Shown one piece after another: positions 41,955 through 54,860 of a stretch of 64,000 nucleotides of DNA. The notes under the pieces are model-generated. The model was not told the origin of the DNA and made no database searches. It was given only the letters and a program-made list of their open reading frames with translations. The first letter of the stretch is position 1, and every line of letters starts with the position of its first letter. Source of the DNA: Siderastrea radians (Eukaryota > Cnidaria > Anthozoa > Scleractinia > Rhizangiidae); the NCBI GenBank assembly GCA_964017195.1, contig OZ024892.1:17768704-17832703 (forward strand). The letters run 5' to 3'. Both the position numbers and the translations under genes were made by a program.

Positions 41955-43641
41955 TTGAAAACATAGGGTCTTAGCCAGAGTGCAGTTGTTGCTTTCTATG
42001 TTTGTTTGTTTGTTTGTTTGTATGTATGTATGTATGTATTTTTGAGCCGGAGGGGGGGGGGAAGTCCCATGTGACATGGGCGGGAATGCTAGTTGGAAAA
42101 TTTGAATTAAAGCTATACTAAAACAGACGGTGAATGCGAGATGATGAGCATCCATGCACCTTTCACATGGGAGTGTGCCCCCCGGGAATTTATGTGGTAC
42201 TATGTGGCACCAATCAGATTGAGGCTACTAAGCTAAGAGTACAGTCTACCAATGAAAGAGCTGGTTAGAATCCGCTTACTGAAGCTGAAGGTCAGACAAG
42301 GTTAAGCTTACTGGTCATGTTGAATGTACATATGGGGACAGAAAGGATCAGCGCAAATGTGCTTTTCTACTTTTTCCTCTCGAGTATTATATTTTCAGTA
42401 TATGCTTGGTGTGGTGGAATTGATGGTAATTTCCAGAAGCTATTGTAAGGGCAGGTAAAATTGAACTTTGTCGTGGCCAATGGTGGAACGTGTCAAAAAC
42501 GCAATCTCGTTCCAAAAATAGACTTGTTGACGAGAAACTGTAATTTAATTTGTTCTTTTGTGATTTGTGCTATGAAACAGCTGTTTTGGTTATGTATCTT
42601 TGAGCAAGATGTTGGTAGAAAAGATTGTATCTGTGCTTGATATGGATAATGTTGACTGTACTTTGCAAGGTTTTTGAAACAGCTTTGTTTGGTAATTTGA
42701 AATTTATAGCGACGTGTTTAAGATTGCAATTTGCATAAATTAATTTGTTCCATCAAGCATGTCTGTAGGTTTTTCAACCGTTTTCTCTTCCCATAGTACG
42801 GTTAAGTTTTAGTTTACGATGTTGTGTCCATGATTTATATCAATCATATCCACAGATTTTCCAGCCAATGTAGAAATGATTTCTTTCTTGGTTTTATCAT
42901 ATACGGGAACATATGGTTTTTGAAATTTACAGTGACTTGTTTGAGATAGCAATTTGCATAACTTAGTTTGTTCATTCAAGCGTGTCTGTAGGTTTTTAAA
43001 ACTGCTTTCTCTTCCCACAATTCAGTTAAGTTTTAGTTTACGATGTTTTGTCCATGATTTATATCAGTCATATCCACAGATTTTCCAGCCAACACAGAAA
43101 TGATTTCTTTCTTGGTTTTATCGCATACAGGAACATATGGAAAGAAAATTTGTTTGAAAAACGACCCTTGTCCTCTTTTGGTCTTCAATTTTCATAAACA
43201 AGTTTGTGCAACTGGGAGTGCTAATGGCGGACGTCTTCTCAAATTATTATCCAATACATTATTTTGTTTCTTTCACCTCTTGTCTTGACCTAGATTTATA
43301 TCATTTAGTACTATGCAGACAATTATTAGTTGACCTTAACTGAGGTTTCAGTTTTAGATTTAATATGAAATGTTTATGGAGTTGTTTTGTTCTAGTGTCA
43401 GTTTGACTTTTTAGCCTGTAGCCTACTAGCCGGATGGTTGCTCTATCTCCAATTTTGGTCTGACTGGGTCTTTAGCAGGATTTTGTCTTGCATTCTAAGG
43501 GTATTGCTGAGTAAATGAAAAAGCTGTTTTCAAAACAGTTACTTTCCATCAGCGCTCAGTGTGCTATAGTGGAGGGGGAAGTATTGACAAGAATGATCGC
43601 GTGTGTTGTTTTGTCCTCAGAGTATGTCTTAAAAATTGCAA
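41955..43641. repeat. duplicated segment, copy 2
   Basis: Same orientation as 30365-32632. It lacks the MITE and the 480-bp duplication of copy 1 and has a short microsatellite. A partial tandem duplication of about 240 bp lies around 42660-43160. Divergence between copies is visible throughout, so the duplication is not recent. Confidence 0.8.
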
Positions 43642-44525
43642 ATAAGCTAGGATGCCACTCACACGCATAGCCTACACACAACATGGCAAGAATGCACGCA
43701 ACAGCTGAGTGAATCCAAATTTCTATTAAAGAGTTGCGCGTGCAAAATACCGGAAGCTAAATGCTGCGTAAAATCGCGAAAACCGGAAATATAACTTGCA
43801 CGACACATTTGTTTTTATCTCGAAATTTTGCTCCGTGTTCCATCCTGATTTTTTGCATGTGCGTAACACTAAGTGCACCAATTCAAGTAGAAGCTTTTGG
43901 AAGAAAGTTATTCAGTGGAATTTTTTGTAATTCATAAAATGGCTTTTTCGATATAACTTAATTTCTACTGAATAACTTTTTGCCATACCGTCAGAGAAGT
44001 TAAAGAATTTAGCCCTGGAGCTTTCTAAAAATGCAATAAAAAGGGTAGGTCACCGACTAAGTTTTTCGGATAATTGGCGAAAACTGAAATTTGGGGGTCC
44101 TTTTTGTGAACGTTTACGGTTGTCATGGTGATGGCTATGACGTCACAACCAGCCTTAAAGTATTGCCCGATAAAAGAGTTCTCAAGATATTTATAGATTG
44201 CCCACATGCTCAGAAATACTTCTTTGTAATCTTTTCTCGTTTCAAAGGGTTTATAACATTTAAAAACCCATTTCGAGCCACCTTAATACTTAAACAGTGT
44301 TTATTGATCACAGCTCGATTAACATGTACACGGGTGTTTTTCTTGGGGAAATGTGTTCGGACCGCTGCAAAAACCATGGTTGTAGACAGAAAATAGTGGA
44401 AGGCACTAGCTCTGCTATGTTTGACATCCGGACCATTGCCAACTCCGTAAAAACTAAAATCTTAAATAAAGACGTTTTTCGTCTTAGAGACTGGTGCTTA
44501 GATAAGATGCGCATTTGCATGAAAT
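43642..44525. other. intergenic, no gene seen
   Basis: A 102-codon frame at 44297-44605 starts here but shows no recognisable domain, no clear splice sites, and overlaps a MITE fragment. TGACGTCA-like palindromes occur near 44139. Confidence 0.4.
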
Positions 44526-44696
44526 TAAAGGGGCATGGTCACACTATTTTAGTTAACTTTAAACATCAAAAATATGTCCTCGCATCAATGAATGCCCACA
44601 AATAAGGGTCTAGTTTTGTTTTCAAAGACTATATTACTTCACTGAAACTATGTTCTGTCGTCTGTTGCTACAGATGGAAATGGATTGCAATTTGAA
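44526..44696. repeat. MITE fragment, partial inverted copy of 51365-51746
   Basis: TTAAAGGGGCATGGTCACAC begins the fragment, and CTGTTGCTACAGATGGAAATGG matches the inverse of the middle of the intact copy. Only about 170 bp remain. Confidence 0.6.
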
Positions 44697-46175
44697 ACAT
44701 AGGCACGCAATGCGTGCTGAGCCAATGATGTTTTGTTCCGCAATATGGTGAAATTTATGAATATAACCTATGGGTTTCACGCCACTGCACTGCGGACTGT
44801 GCGGTCCCCTCCATCTTCCCTAACAACTTGCGGCTAATGTGACAAGTCTTCGCCTGAGCAAGGAATATTCATTTATCATAAAACAGGGCAACGAAACAGC
44901 GTGACTACGTGACAGTTAACTATAGCGTGACATTAGACTTGTGTGCGAAGTAAATAAAGCAAAGCTCTTTGTTTCCCTTTTCCTCAAAGACAACATATCC
45001 TAACACGTCAGTTGCTTGCATTTTTTATGTATTCAAGTCCTGATAGGCGTGAAAAAAACGCAAAATTCAGTAGGTCTCTATTAGTCAAAAAAGAATGCTT
45101 TGTCACTTGCGTTCCGTTCGAGATGCTTTTAAGCGTTGCGTTACATTATCTGTCAACTATGCAAATTTGTTCAACATACGCTTTGAGCTATAAATAACCC
45201 CGAAGTAAAGTTTGGTATCTTGTAAAGATTTTATTCTAATTAATTGATCACCACTGTAACTTGGATTTTTAATACTAGTTTCATTCAAGTTTTTCAGTTT
45301 TAGGAATAGCTAGGAACAAGCCCCCGCAAATTCTGATTTTACTTTGTCTAATTTGCATAAGCGGGTTGAAATTTCATACTCATAAACGCAGAGTGTCACA
45401 GTTGATCTATTGAACGCGTTTTGGTCGTAGTGTTTGTAGCCGGATAAATATTCTGCTTTGCCTTCAAACAGCACAGCACCGAAATATTTTTGTCCAGCTT
45501 GCTTTTTCAAGAATAAATAAATTGTATTAACCTTATGCAAAAATTGCTTGCTTCTCAGCTGGGGATTCTCATTACTTATCTTTGTTTTGTAATTCCACTA
45601 GAAAGCGAAAAACAATCGACGCCGTGAAGCTGGTCAGAAGTCAAAATGTTCTTCTATGAAAACTAATAATTCCCCTTGGAAATTAATAAAGGAAAACAAA
45701 CACAAACAACGTGTGCGTGAATTCACGCACTTAGATCTCAAATTGACGAGCGCGTCTTGTGTATAATTTCTGATGCTTTTGCTGCCGTGAAAAATTGTAC
45801 CACGGCTAAGTATACGTAAACGCAGGACTTCATCGCGAATAAAATCCTGCCAGACCTAAAGTATACGAAACAGCGCATTCGAAGTAACATTAAATAGTTC
45901 CTGTTGATCGCAAAAAAAATTAAATAGTTCCTGTTGATCGAAACTCGCCGATGCAAAACACTTCATGGCCCGGGCGTTCTCCCATAGTATAAACTGTAAG
46001 GGTATGTGCCGCTGATAAGGTAGGGGTTTCATTGTCCCGGTGCACACCCTCACCCATCGTCTCACAGAATATCCACCCAGCCTCACAGACCGTAAGACAG
46101 ACGTATCTCGTATATCGTTGATTTTTAGGCTCCAACAGTAGCCATATGACGTCACTAACGTGACGTCATTGGCTA
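44697..46175 (-). repeat. 1.5-1.8-kb element, inverted copy
   Basis: Inverse match of 48039-49847, with landmarks such as CATAGGCACGCAATGCGTGC at one end and GACGTCATTGGCTA at the other, and an internal ACTAGTTTCATTCAAGTTTT. It has no coding motif. With the right-hand copies it forms a large imperfect palindrome with a 1.86-kb centre. Confidence 0.75.
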
Positions 46176-48038
46176 AAAATTAGGCTAAACTTTTCAAATT
46201 ATTCAGCGTGTTGACTTTAAATTGATTTTAAATTGTCATGGTTTCTTTTCTGTTAATGAAATTGGGTGAATACATTTCTTTAAATGTTCAAACACAATGT
46301 TGGGCATGGATAAAGTTAGCTACCGATAAGCTTAAATTTTAGCACAATTTTGACCAAAAATCTGCGAAATCCTCATTTAAGATTTGTTGTCTTACTTTAA
46401 GATGATAAACAGTCTTAGAACAAGATGTCAACCTCTTAATTTTAGTTGCCTGACATCTTAAACACGAGGTGCCTAGATAAGATGCGTTTTCGTCTTCATT
46501 TAAAATATTTCAACTCGTCTTATTTTTCCGGAGACGGTTACATTTCAAAAATTGATTGCACGTATTCTTTTTTTCGTGTCGAGGCTTGCCCGCTTAGTAA
46601 AATGAGAGTGAACAAATAACCACAAATCATATTTTAACCAAAAACTCTTTATTACACCACTACTGTAAATTAAAATAATTCAGCTCAAACAAAAAGAAAG
46701 ATAGAAAACAGCAAGCTCATCACCAAATCTTTGCTTTTTTTTGCAGCCTTTTATCAGTCTTCTTTGCATGCACTCATGCTAGCCGAGCTTTTCTGTGGCG
46801 AAGCAAGGAAAGTTTGCTCTTCCTAGTTCCATCTCTCCTGTTCTTCTTCATGTTGTCCTCAGTCTCCCCCTTTTCCTTCTACCCTCTGGCGTCCAGAACA
46901 GTGCCACTTCTGCATTGTCTGTGTTATCTCGTCTTAGAACACCATGATATCCTTTTGTTTACATCGGCTTTCAAGGACTTTCTCGCCAAAATCTGAAATA
47001 CCCAGCTCAATGCTGAAGAGAATACCTGAAAATGATTCCTTGGAGCAGCTGTAACGTTGTTGAAAGTGCAAAGAATTGATGCAGAGCCGCTGCGTATTTA
47101 TTGTCTCACCAAGAATTGCAATGAAGGATAAGTGGAATGCACGGTGCAGCCGCAATGTTCGGCAAAATGAATATTACATTTAAGCGTACAACTATCGCTT
47201 CTGAATCAGTTCTATGTCTTCAATACCAGAGTTATGAAGTTGATGAAATTTAAGCTTGCGATCTAGTTGATTCTTATAATAACACAAGCTATCTGATGTG
47301 AATATACAACAAGAAACACAAGTAGAATCCACATCCACTGATTTGGTACAATGTAAGCTCAGAATGAATAAGCTTAAATCTTGAAATGTTTCAGTACTAT
47401 AATCTTACTAAAAGGGGCCTGGGAATTGATACTAACAGGCAACTCTCTTTTTTCATTTAGAATACTTAAAAGCGAAAATTTGCAACCACCGGAAATTTTA
47501 CAACCACTATTATGAATCATTTATTAAAAGTTCTTGGTCTGGTTTTATCTCATCCTGTCTTTCCCCTTTTTATTCACGAACGCCAATAATGTTGAGCCTT
47601 TAAAAATTTAAAACCTGAAGCTCTACATTGACTTTTACTTTACAAGCATAAATGACCGGACAGATTGTCCGGCCATCCAAGGATTTGACCGGACAAAACC
47701 TATTTTTGACCGGACACTGTCAGTTGACCGGCGGTTATTTCAAGCCCTGCCACATAGTCATAAACCGCGCAAAAATGTTGTTGTATTAGTGGACAAATTC
47801 CTTAAGAAACCCAAATATCTCGAGGTGCGCAGAACGTATGCGCAGTAACAAAAGGAGGCACCGTCCTTAAGCTATAGAGTACTATAGCCCTTAATAAGTA
47901 TACTCAAAGGCAAAATATAATGATTTTTTACGCCAAAAAAACCTTTTGCATTAATCTGGGACCTCTCACTCTGTTCTGCTTTGCCATGAACAGCAAACAT
48001 TTTGGATCATTTGGAAATTTCTTGGTTTGGACCATTTT
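46176..48038. other. spacer between inverted copies
   Basis: Mostly unique, AT-rich. It holds a LINE remnant (46735-46905, minus) and a cluster of four GACCGGACA-like words (47652-47735). No host gene is evident. Confidence 0.4.
46735..46905 (-). pseudogene. LINE RT C-terminal remnant
   Basis: The minus strand reads WTPEGRRKRGRLRTT, then a stop and RRTGEMEL. This is the decayed C-terminal signature (W-T-P-E-G-x-R-x-R-G-R) of a common animal LINE protein, probably the family of the remnant at 52430-53770. At least one stop interrupts it. Confidence 0.6.
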
Positions 48039-49847
48039 TAGCCAATGACGTCACGTTAGTGACATCATATGGCTACTGTCAGAGCCTAAAAATCAACGAT
48101 ATACGTGTCGTGCTGTCTGTGATACCTGTCTTACAATTTGTGAGGCTGGGGGGATATTCTGTGAGATGATGGGTGGGGTGTGCACCAGGACACTGAAACT
48201 CTTACCTTATCAGCAGCACAAACCCGTACAGCCAATGTTATGGGAGTAAAACCCCCAGGCTTTGAAGTGTTTTGCATTCGCCAGTGTGGATCTACTTTGA
48301 ATGCCTGTTTTGTGTATGTGAGGTCTGGCAGGATTTTATTCGCTTAGCTGAAGTACAAATTTCCACAGCAGCAAGCACAAGACGGAGTGCCAATTTGAGA
48401 TGTTGCATGAACAGAGCGTGGAAATTAACGTTACTTCGATCCCTAGTTAACAGTGAAAGAAACAATATTTAAAGCCCAAGTTTATAACGATAGTGAAAAG
48501 ACTAGAGTAAGACAGCATAAAATTTTTCGGGATTATCTCTCGGTAACAGCGAATCTAAAATTTGCAGTGTCATTTTTGAGTGTGTGTTATAAAACATGAA
48601 ACCATTTAAAACTAAATCGGAAATTGCACGGCTTGTTGCTACATGTAGCTATTCTTAAAACTGATAAACTTGAATGAAACTAGTATTAAAATCCAAGTCA
48701 CAGTAGTGATCAAGGAATTAGAGGATGGATGTAGTAAAATCTTTACAAGATACTAAACGTTATTTTGGGGTTTTTCATGGCTCAAAATGTAAAACATACG
48801 TTGAGCAAATTTGCATAGTTGACAGCTGTAATTTGAGCCTTAAGAATGCAACACTTAAAACATCTTGAACCGACCGAAACAGTACCGAAAGATTAACAAC
48901 AACAGATATGTGACAAACCATTCTAATAGAGACCTGTTGGATCTACTGGAAAGCAAGCTGAATTTGAACATTTTCGTACTGAAGGCAAAGTAAACGAAAT
49001 TTATTGGGCTGTAGGTCGAGCCTCAAAATAAACACGTGAGCTAAAAGTAACTTTGTGCAGTGGGAAAGTTACAAATGTAAACATACTTTGGTCAATTTGC
49101 GAAGCAAAAAGACGAAAATTATTATAGCCGACTTGATTACAAAGCAAGCAACTTCAATCAACAGGGGAAATAAATATAGTTGCAAAACTATTTCAGTCGT
49201 GTTTATAAACGCTAGTTCAAACTGATTTCGAACGAAAATTTTGTGGATACAAGAAACGCACATTTGATGGCAGGCTCCTGTTTTGACAATACAATGTACT
49301 AAGAACATAAGTGGTTGACTGAAACGTCTGAAACCTTACAAATTAAACAAAGTAAAGCGAGTCACATGTCACGCAAATCACGCAGAGCGTCAAAACGGCA
49401 CCCTTTAGAAAGTTGACTGTTTATGAGCACTGAAAAGTATTGGATATTCGCCGGTAGAAGTAAGAAATTAAAAGGTTCAACTGCAACTTGCATTTTATTT
49501 CTGAGGTAAAATTGTTGACTTTGCACTGATCTTTGCCTAAATTATGTATGCAATATTTTTCGACGGTGAGTTTAAGTTGACTTGGTTTTGTCTGTGTTCT
49601 TTGAAGAACCATGAAACGAAGAGCTTTCTTCGGTTTCTTTACTCAGCGAAGTCACGCTGCTCGATCATTACCAGGTTTTATAGTGGATAACCACAAGATC
49701 TTTTTGGTGGTGGGGGGGGGGGGGGGGGCTGAGCGGTTGAGGTGGGACTTACCGCAGGTGTAAAGACCCATAGGTTGTCAAGTTAAATTTCACCATATTG
49801 TAAAAAAAAAAACGTCATTGGTTCTGCGCACATTGCATGCCTATGTT
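48039..49847 (+). repeat. 1.8-kb element, first tandem copy
   Basis: Runs from TAGCCAATGACGTCACG to CATTGCATGCCTATGTTT and is followed at once by the next copy. It holds an unoccupied TTAA at 49572-49575 where the next copy carries a MITE. A poly-G tract lies at 49711-49728. No protein motif is seen. Confidence 0.8.
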
Positions 49848-52011
49848 TAGCCAATGATGTCGCGCTAGTGACATCATATGGCTACTGCTGTAACCTACAA
49901 AAATCAACGATGTCCGCGATGGATGTCCGTGATGTCTGTCTTTCCTTTTTGAGGCCGGGGGGGGGGGGGGGCGTATTCTGTAGGATTTTGGGAGGAGTTG
50001 TGCCACCGGAACACTGAAACTGGGCCCTTGCCTCAACAGCAGCACATACCCATACAGCTAATACTATGGGAGTAAGACCCCCGGGCTTTGAAGTGTTTTG
50101 CATTCGCGAGTGTGGATCTACTTGAATGCCTGTTTTGTGTACGTGAGGTCTGGCATGATTTTATTCACGTCATAGTCCTGTGTTTACTTAGCCGAAGTAC
50201 AAATTTCCGCAGCAGCAAACACAAGATGGACTTGCCAATTTGAGATGTTGTATGAACAGAACGTGGGATTAACGTTACTTCGATCCCTAACTAACAGTGA
50301 AAGAAACAAAAGACTTTAAGAGTAAAACAGCATAAAATTCTTCGGGGTTATCTCTCGGTAACAGCGAATCTAAAACTTGCGGTGTCATTTTTGCGTGCGT
50401 ATTATAAAATATGAAACCATTTCAAACTAAAATTGGAAATTGCGCGGCTTGTTGCTAGCTATTTCTAAAACTGAAAAACTTCAATAAAACTAGTATCAAA
50501 ATCCAAGTTACAGTGGTGATCAAGGAATTAGAGTAAAATCTTTACAAGGTACCAAATGTTATTTCGGGGTTACTCATGGCTCAAAGTGTAAAGCATATGT
50601 TGAGCAAATTTGCATGGTTGACAGCTGTAATTTGAACCTTAGGAATGTAACGCAACACTTAAAACATCTCGAACCGACCGATATGTGACAAAGCATTCTA
50701 ATAGAGACCTGTTGGATCTACTGGAAAGCGACAGGTTTTGTAAAAGCCAGCTGAATTTGAACATTTTCGCACTGTTCGAAGGCAAAGCAAACAAAATTTA
50801 TTCGGCTGTAGGTTGAGACCCAAAATAAACACGTGAGCTAAAAATAACTTGACCGTGGGAAATTTACAAATGTAAACATGCTTTGGTCGATTTGCAAAGC
50901 AAAAAGACGAAAATTATTATAGCCGACTTGATTACAAAGCAAGCAACTTCAATCTACAGGGGAAATAAATAGAGTTGCAAAACTATTTCAGTCATGTTTC
51001 TAAACGCCAGTTCGAACCGATTTCGAACAAAAATTTTGTGGATACAAGAAAGAGACATTTGATGGCAGACACCTGTTTTGACAATACAATGTACGAAGAA
51101 CATAGGTGGTTGACTGAAACGTCTGAAAGCTTACAAATTAAACAAAGTAAAGCGAGTCGTGTGTCACGCAAATCATGCAGAGTGTCAAACCCTTTAGAAA
51201 GATGACCGTCCATGAGCACTGAAAAGTATTGGATATTTGCAGGTGGAAGTAAGAAATTAAAAGGTTCAACTGCAACTTGCATTTTATTTCTGAAGTAAAA
51301 TTGTTAACTTTGCACTGATCTTTGCCTTAATTATGTACGTAATTTTTTTCGACAGTGCGTTTAAAGGGGCTACGTCACGAGGATTTTGTTATTTTAGGTC
51401 AATTCTGTGCTAAAATCTTTACCTAGTGCCTTTACTCATACACAAAGTGCTCCTTTTATACTATGAAGAAGATATCAAATGAGTTTTATCAGCGACAGCT
51501 CACCATAATAATTTTTTTGGTGAATTTTGAGAACAACGCATCAAAACTTGAAAAAATTGGCCCAAGTTTTTCAAGTTTCAATCCATTTCCATCCTTGCCA
51601 TCAGTAGCAACAGGCGACAGGAAACAGTTTCAGTGGTGTAAGATAGTCTTTGATAACAAAGCTAGATCATTATTTTTGGAATTCAGTTGATGCGAAGACA
51701 CTTTTAACTTTTTAAAAAGATACTAAAATAGCGTGACATAGTCCCTTTAAGTTTACTTGTTTTTGTCTATGTCGTCTTTGAAGAACTGTGAAACAAAGAG
51801 CTTTCTTCGGTTTCTTTACTCCATGCGTAATTTTGATGTCACGCAATAATTAACTGTTACGTAGTCACGCTGCTCGATCATTACCAGGTTTTATGGTGGA
51901 TAACCACAAGATTTTTTTGGTGAGGGGTTAGGTGATAGGTTGTCAGGATAAATTTCACCATATTGTGAAAAAAAAAGTCATTGGCTTTGTGCGCATTGCG
52001 TGCCTATGTTT
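49848..52011 (+). repeat. 1.8-kb element, second tandem copy with MITE insert
   Basis: Collinear with 48039-49847 over its length, ending GCGTGCCTATGTTT. Removing the MITE and its extra TTAA leaves about 1.78 kb. A poly-G tract at 49958-49971 is near its start. Confidence 0.8.
51365..51746. mobile_element. intact 382-bp MITE at TTAA
   Basis: The ends AGGGGCTACGTCACG and (inverse) AGGGACTATGTCACGC are flanked by TTAA at 51361-51364 and 51747-51750. The neighbouring copy of the host repeat has a single TTAA at the same place, which proves the insertion and its target. Confidence 0.9.
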
Positions 52012-52429
52012 AAATCTTCCCCCAGACTAGAGATCGATGCACACATTCTAGTCGCTGAAGCTGAAATCAGTGGTTTACTTTTCCCTCTGGCATATTTTTA
52101 GGAGCAAATCGGAAATGTTTAGTTTTTGTATCACATTTTGGAAGACTAACGATCAGATTTCACTAGCCTCTCCCATAACTTATCACCTTTTTAAGCCATT
52201 ATTTGGATTTCTTGAATTGCTTTTCATTCCATAAAGTAGCAATGCCTTTTAATTATAATTATACTTGAAGTTCACAAATCGTTTAAACCACGTTTACTCC
52301 TGTTGTCACTATTATTCCATGTCAAAAAGGCATCCCGCTCATACAAAACCTTTGAGCTGAGTGCAAATTTTGTCTGAGTCACATGGGGGGTCTATCTATT
52401 TTTAGTAATAGTGCGCAGTGCTATTATGG
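52012..52429. other. intergenic, no gene seen
   Basis: AT-rich sequence between the repeat copies and the LINE remnant. Nothing recognised. Confidence 0.4.
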
Positions 52430-53770
52430 GGCTTGGGGATTTTCCAGTGTTCATTAATTTGGTCTTGCTTACCCCAATCTTCAATCCTACCTTCTGTGCG
52501 GTGTTGTTAAGTTTTGCTGTTTTCTGTTTCACATGACTTTTGTGTTCTGGTACTAGACATCAGACAGACATTGTCCACATAATTGACAGAGATATTCCAG
52601 TCGGGTTGTTAATGTCCATTTGGATTCCAGTTTGATCATTCTTGGTTGTCTCTTTCATAATCCAGTCTACATGTAGGACCGTTAGGAACATTAGTGGTGA
52701 GAGCATACATCTTTGTTTGACACCCATTTTAGCTGCAAACCATGGCATTAGGTTCCCTTTGTGAAGAACACTACACTTGAAGTCACTGTAAAGGACTCAT
52801 ACGATTCTGATGATCTTTTCTGGGATTCTGTACAGTCTTAAGATTTTCCACATGGTTGGTCGGTGAATACTATCAAAGGCTTTTTGAAAGTCGACGAAAT
52901 TCAGATATAAATTTTACTGCCATTCAATGCATTGTTCCACAATGTTTCCCATGATAAATATCTGTTCCGTACAAGATCAACCTTTTTGGAACCCTGCTGG
53001 TTCTTTTTGTAGCTGTCCTTGGATAGCATATTGAATTCTCGTAAGATGACACATGTAAATGCTTTAGACACAATAGGTAGCAAAGTAACGCCTCTCAAGT
53101 TATTGCAATCTCTGACCTCACCCTTTTTTGAAAGCTTCATGATAAGGCCTTTCTGCCAGTCACTTGGTAATTTCTCTTACGGCCAAATGGATTCATTCAA
53201 ATAGAGTATAGACCTCTTCTGTTGCCAGGTCTACCTTTAGTAGTTCTGCTGGGATTTTGTCCTACCCAGGTGCTTTGTGGTTCTTCAATTTTTTGATCGC
53301 TTGTCTGATTTCAGCTTTAGAAGGGACATACATGTACTTGCAAGTTGATTTCTAAATCTGGCGTGTAAGTTGCAAAATGGGGTGGGTTTCGGGGTTTGTC
53401 TCTGTTAAGGAGGGTACTGATTGAAGTATTCAGTCCATTGATGCAGTTGTTTCTGAAGCATTTTTAGTGTACTACCTTAATACCGTCCTTATCTTTGATA
53501 GATGCAGACCCTTGTTGCTGTTTGCCAGAGAGACTTTTCATTATGTTGTAAGGTTCACTCTATATAGTTCCTTTTGTCTTGTCGAGGACTTTTCTTTACT
53601 TCTTTGTCCTTGATTCTATATTGTTCTTGTAGTACCCCATCATCTGTTTCCTTGTTTCTGCTCATGAGTTGCGTTTTGATGTTTCCTTTCTTCTACAAGT
53701 TTCCAAGTGTCATTTGATCGATAACCATTCTTTTCTGTTTTTACCTGGGCACTACTTGGCCATTTTTTTG
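52430..53770 (-). pseudogene. decayed LINE reverse transcriptase
   Basis: The minus strand contains, in order from 53770 down, GEVRDCNNLRGVTLLPIVSK (RT block 1-2), LNFVDFQKAFDS-like sequence near 52890-52920, and MGVKQRCMLSPLMF (normally VxQGC-x-LSPxLF) near 52710. In place of the YADD or FADD box is a VNYVDNVC-like sequence near 52575. Several stops and frameshifts separate these pieces. The family is a widespread animal RTE-like LINE. No intact domain remains. Confidence 0.75.
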
Positions 53771-54860
53771 TCCACAATCTACTGTGCACTACAAAACTTG
53801 ATACGGTAGTTTTTTCATCACCTACAAGGGTTGTTTTTTACAGCGAAAAAAAAAGCATCAATGGTTCAAATTTTGTAGTTTCAGAAAATTCCTCAGTTAT
53901 CATTAACACTGGTATTCTGGCATTTAACAAAACAGTACCTAACTTATTTGTTAGGATCTGGAAGTTTTTGCTTTGTTGTTGTATGTCGCATTCAGCATGC
54001 AAATTATTCACAGCAATCCCCGGCACCAAAAGCATGTATGTTTCAGGCTGATCATACCCCACCATGGAGGGAATTTGACTAAGGGCCCCCCCCACCTCCC
54101 CAGATTTTCCAGTTTTTCAAGGAATCGATTACCCTCCCCCACCCCTCCGGATTTTCCACAAGTATGACACAAACCCCCCAGCCACTCCGGAAATACCCAT
54201 TTTCAAGAAGCATGAGATATTTTCTGGAACCACACAATACCAAGCAAAGAGAACTTCAGGTTGCTCATAACGTGTAATTCAAGTTGCAGAGTACATGTAA
54301 AGTCAAATCTTCTTTGTAACCACTTGCTTACTCGATGATGGAGGACACTGACTTGACTGTTAAAGGAACATAATTTTTAAATTTTGAGCAATGAAAATCT
54401 GGTTTCAATATAAAATGGCTGACGACAAAAGAATGATAAAATTACCCTTTAATTGATTCCACTTCACTTTGAATGGATGGACAATTATAAACATGTAAAG
54501 GATAGAAACGATAAATCCCCTCACAGAACCTAATATTTTTGCCATCAAGTAGACAAGTCCTGTGTTGAACCTAAATATGCTGTGGTTTCTCCTGCATAGG
54601 TTGGGGGGGGGGGAATAAGCGTTCTTTTTAGATATGACATATTCATTGCTGAATTGTTTTTCTTGTTAGATTTCCTTAAGGAGACATTCCCAAGAAGATT
54701 TACATTCTCAAGACATTTTCCCAAAGCAAGGTACTTGACTACAATTATTAATTTGTGGTTTCATTTCAAATCCATTTTGTCATCAATGATGTATAACTTT
54801 ATGTAGATGTTTGTGCAGGGTGTTCATTAGGCATCGGAGATCGGAGAATTCTTCGGCTTT
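53771..54860. other. intergenic, no gene seen
   Basis: 54080-54190 has repeated C-rich and CCGGATTTTCCA words; poly-G at 54602-54612. It forms the 5' flank of the hAT-related gene, with no clear promoter. Confidence 0.4.
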
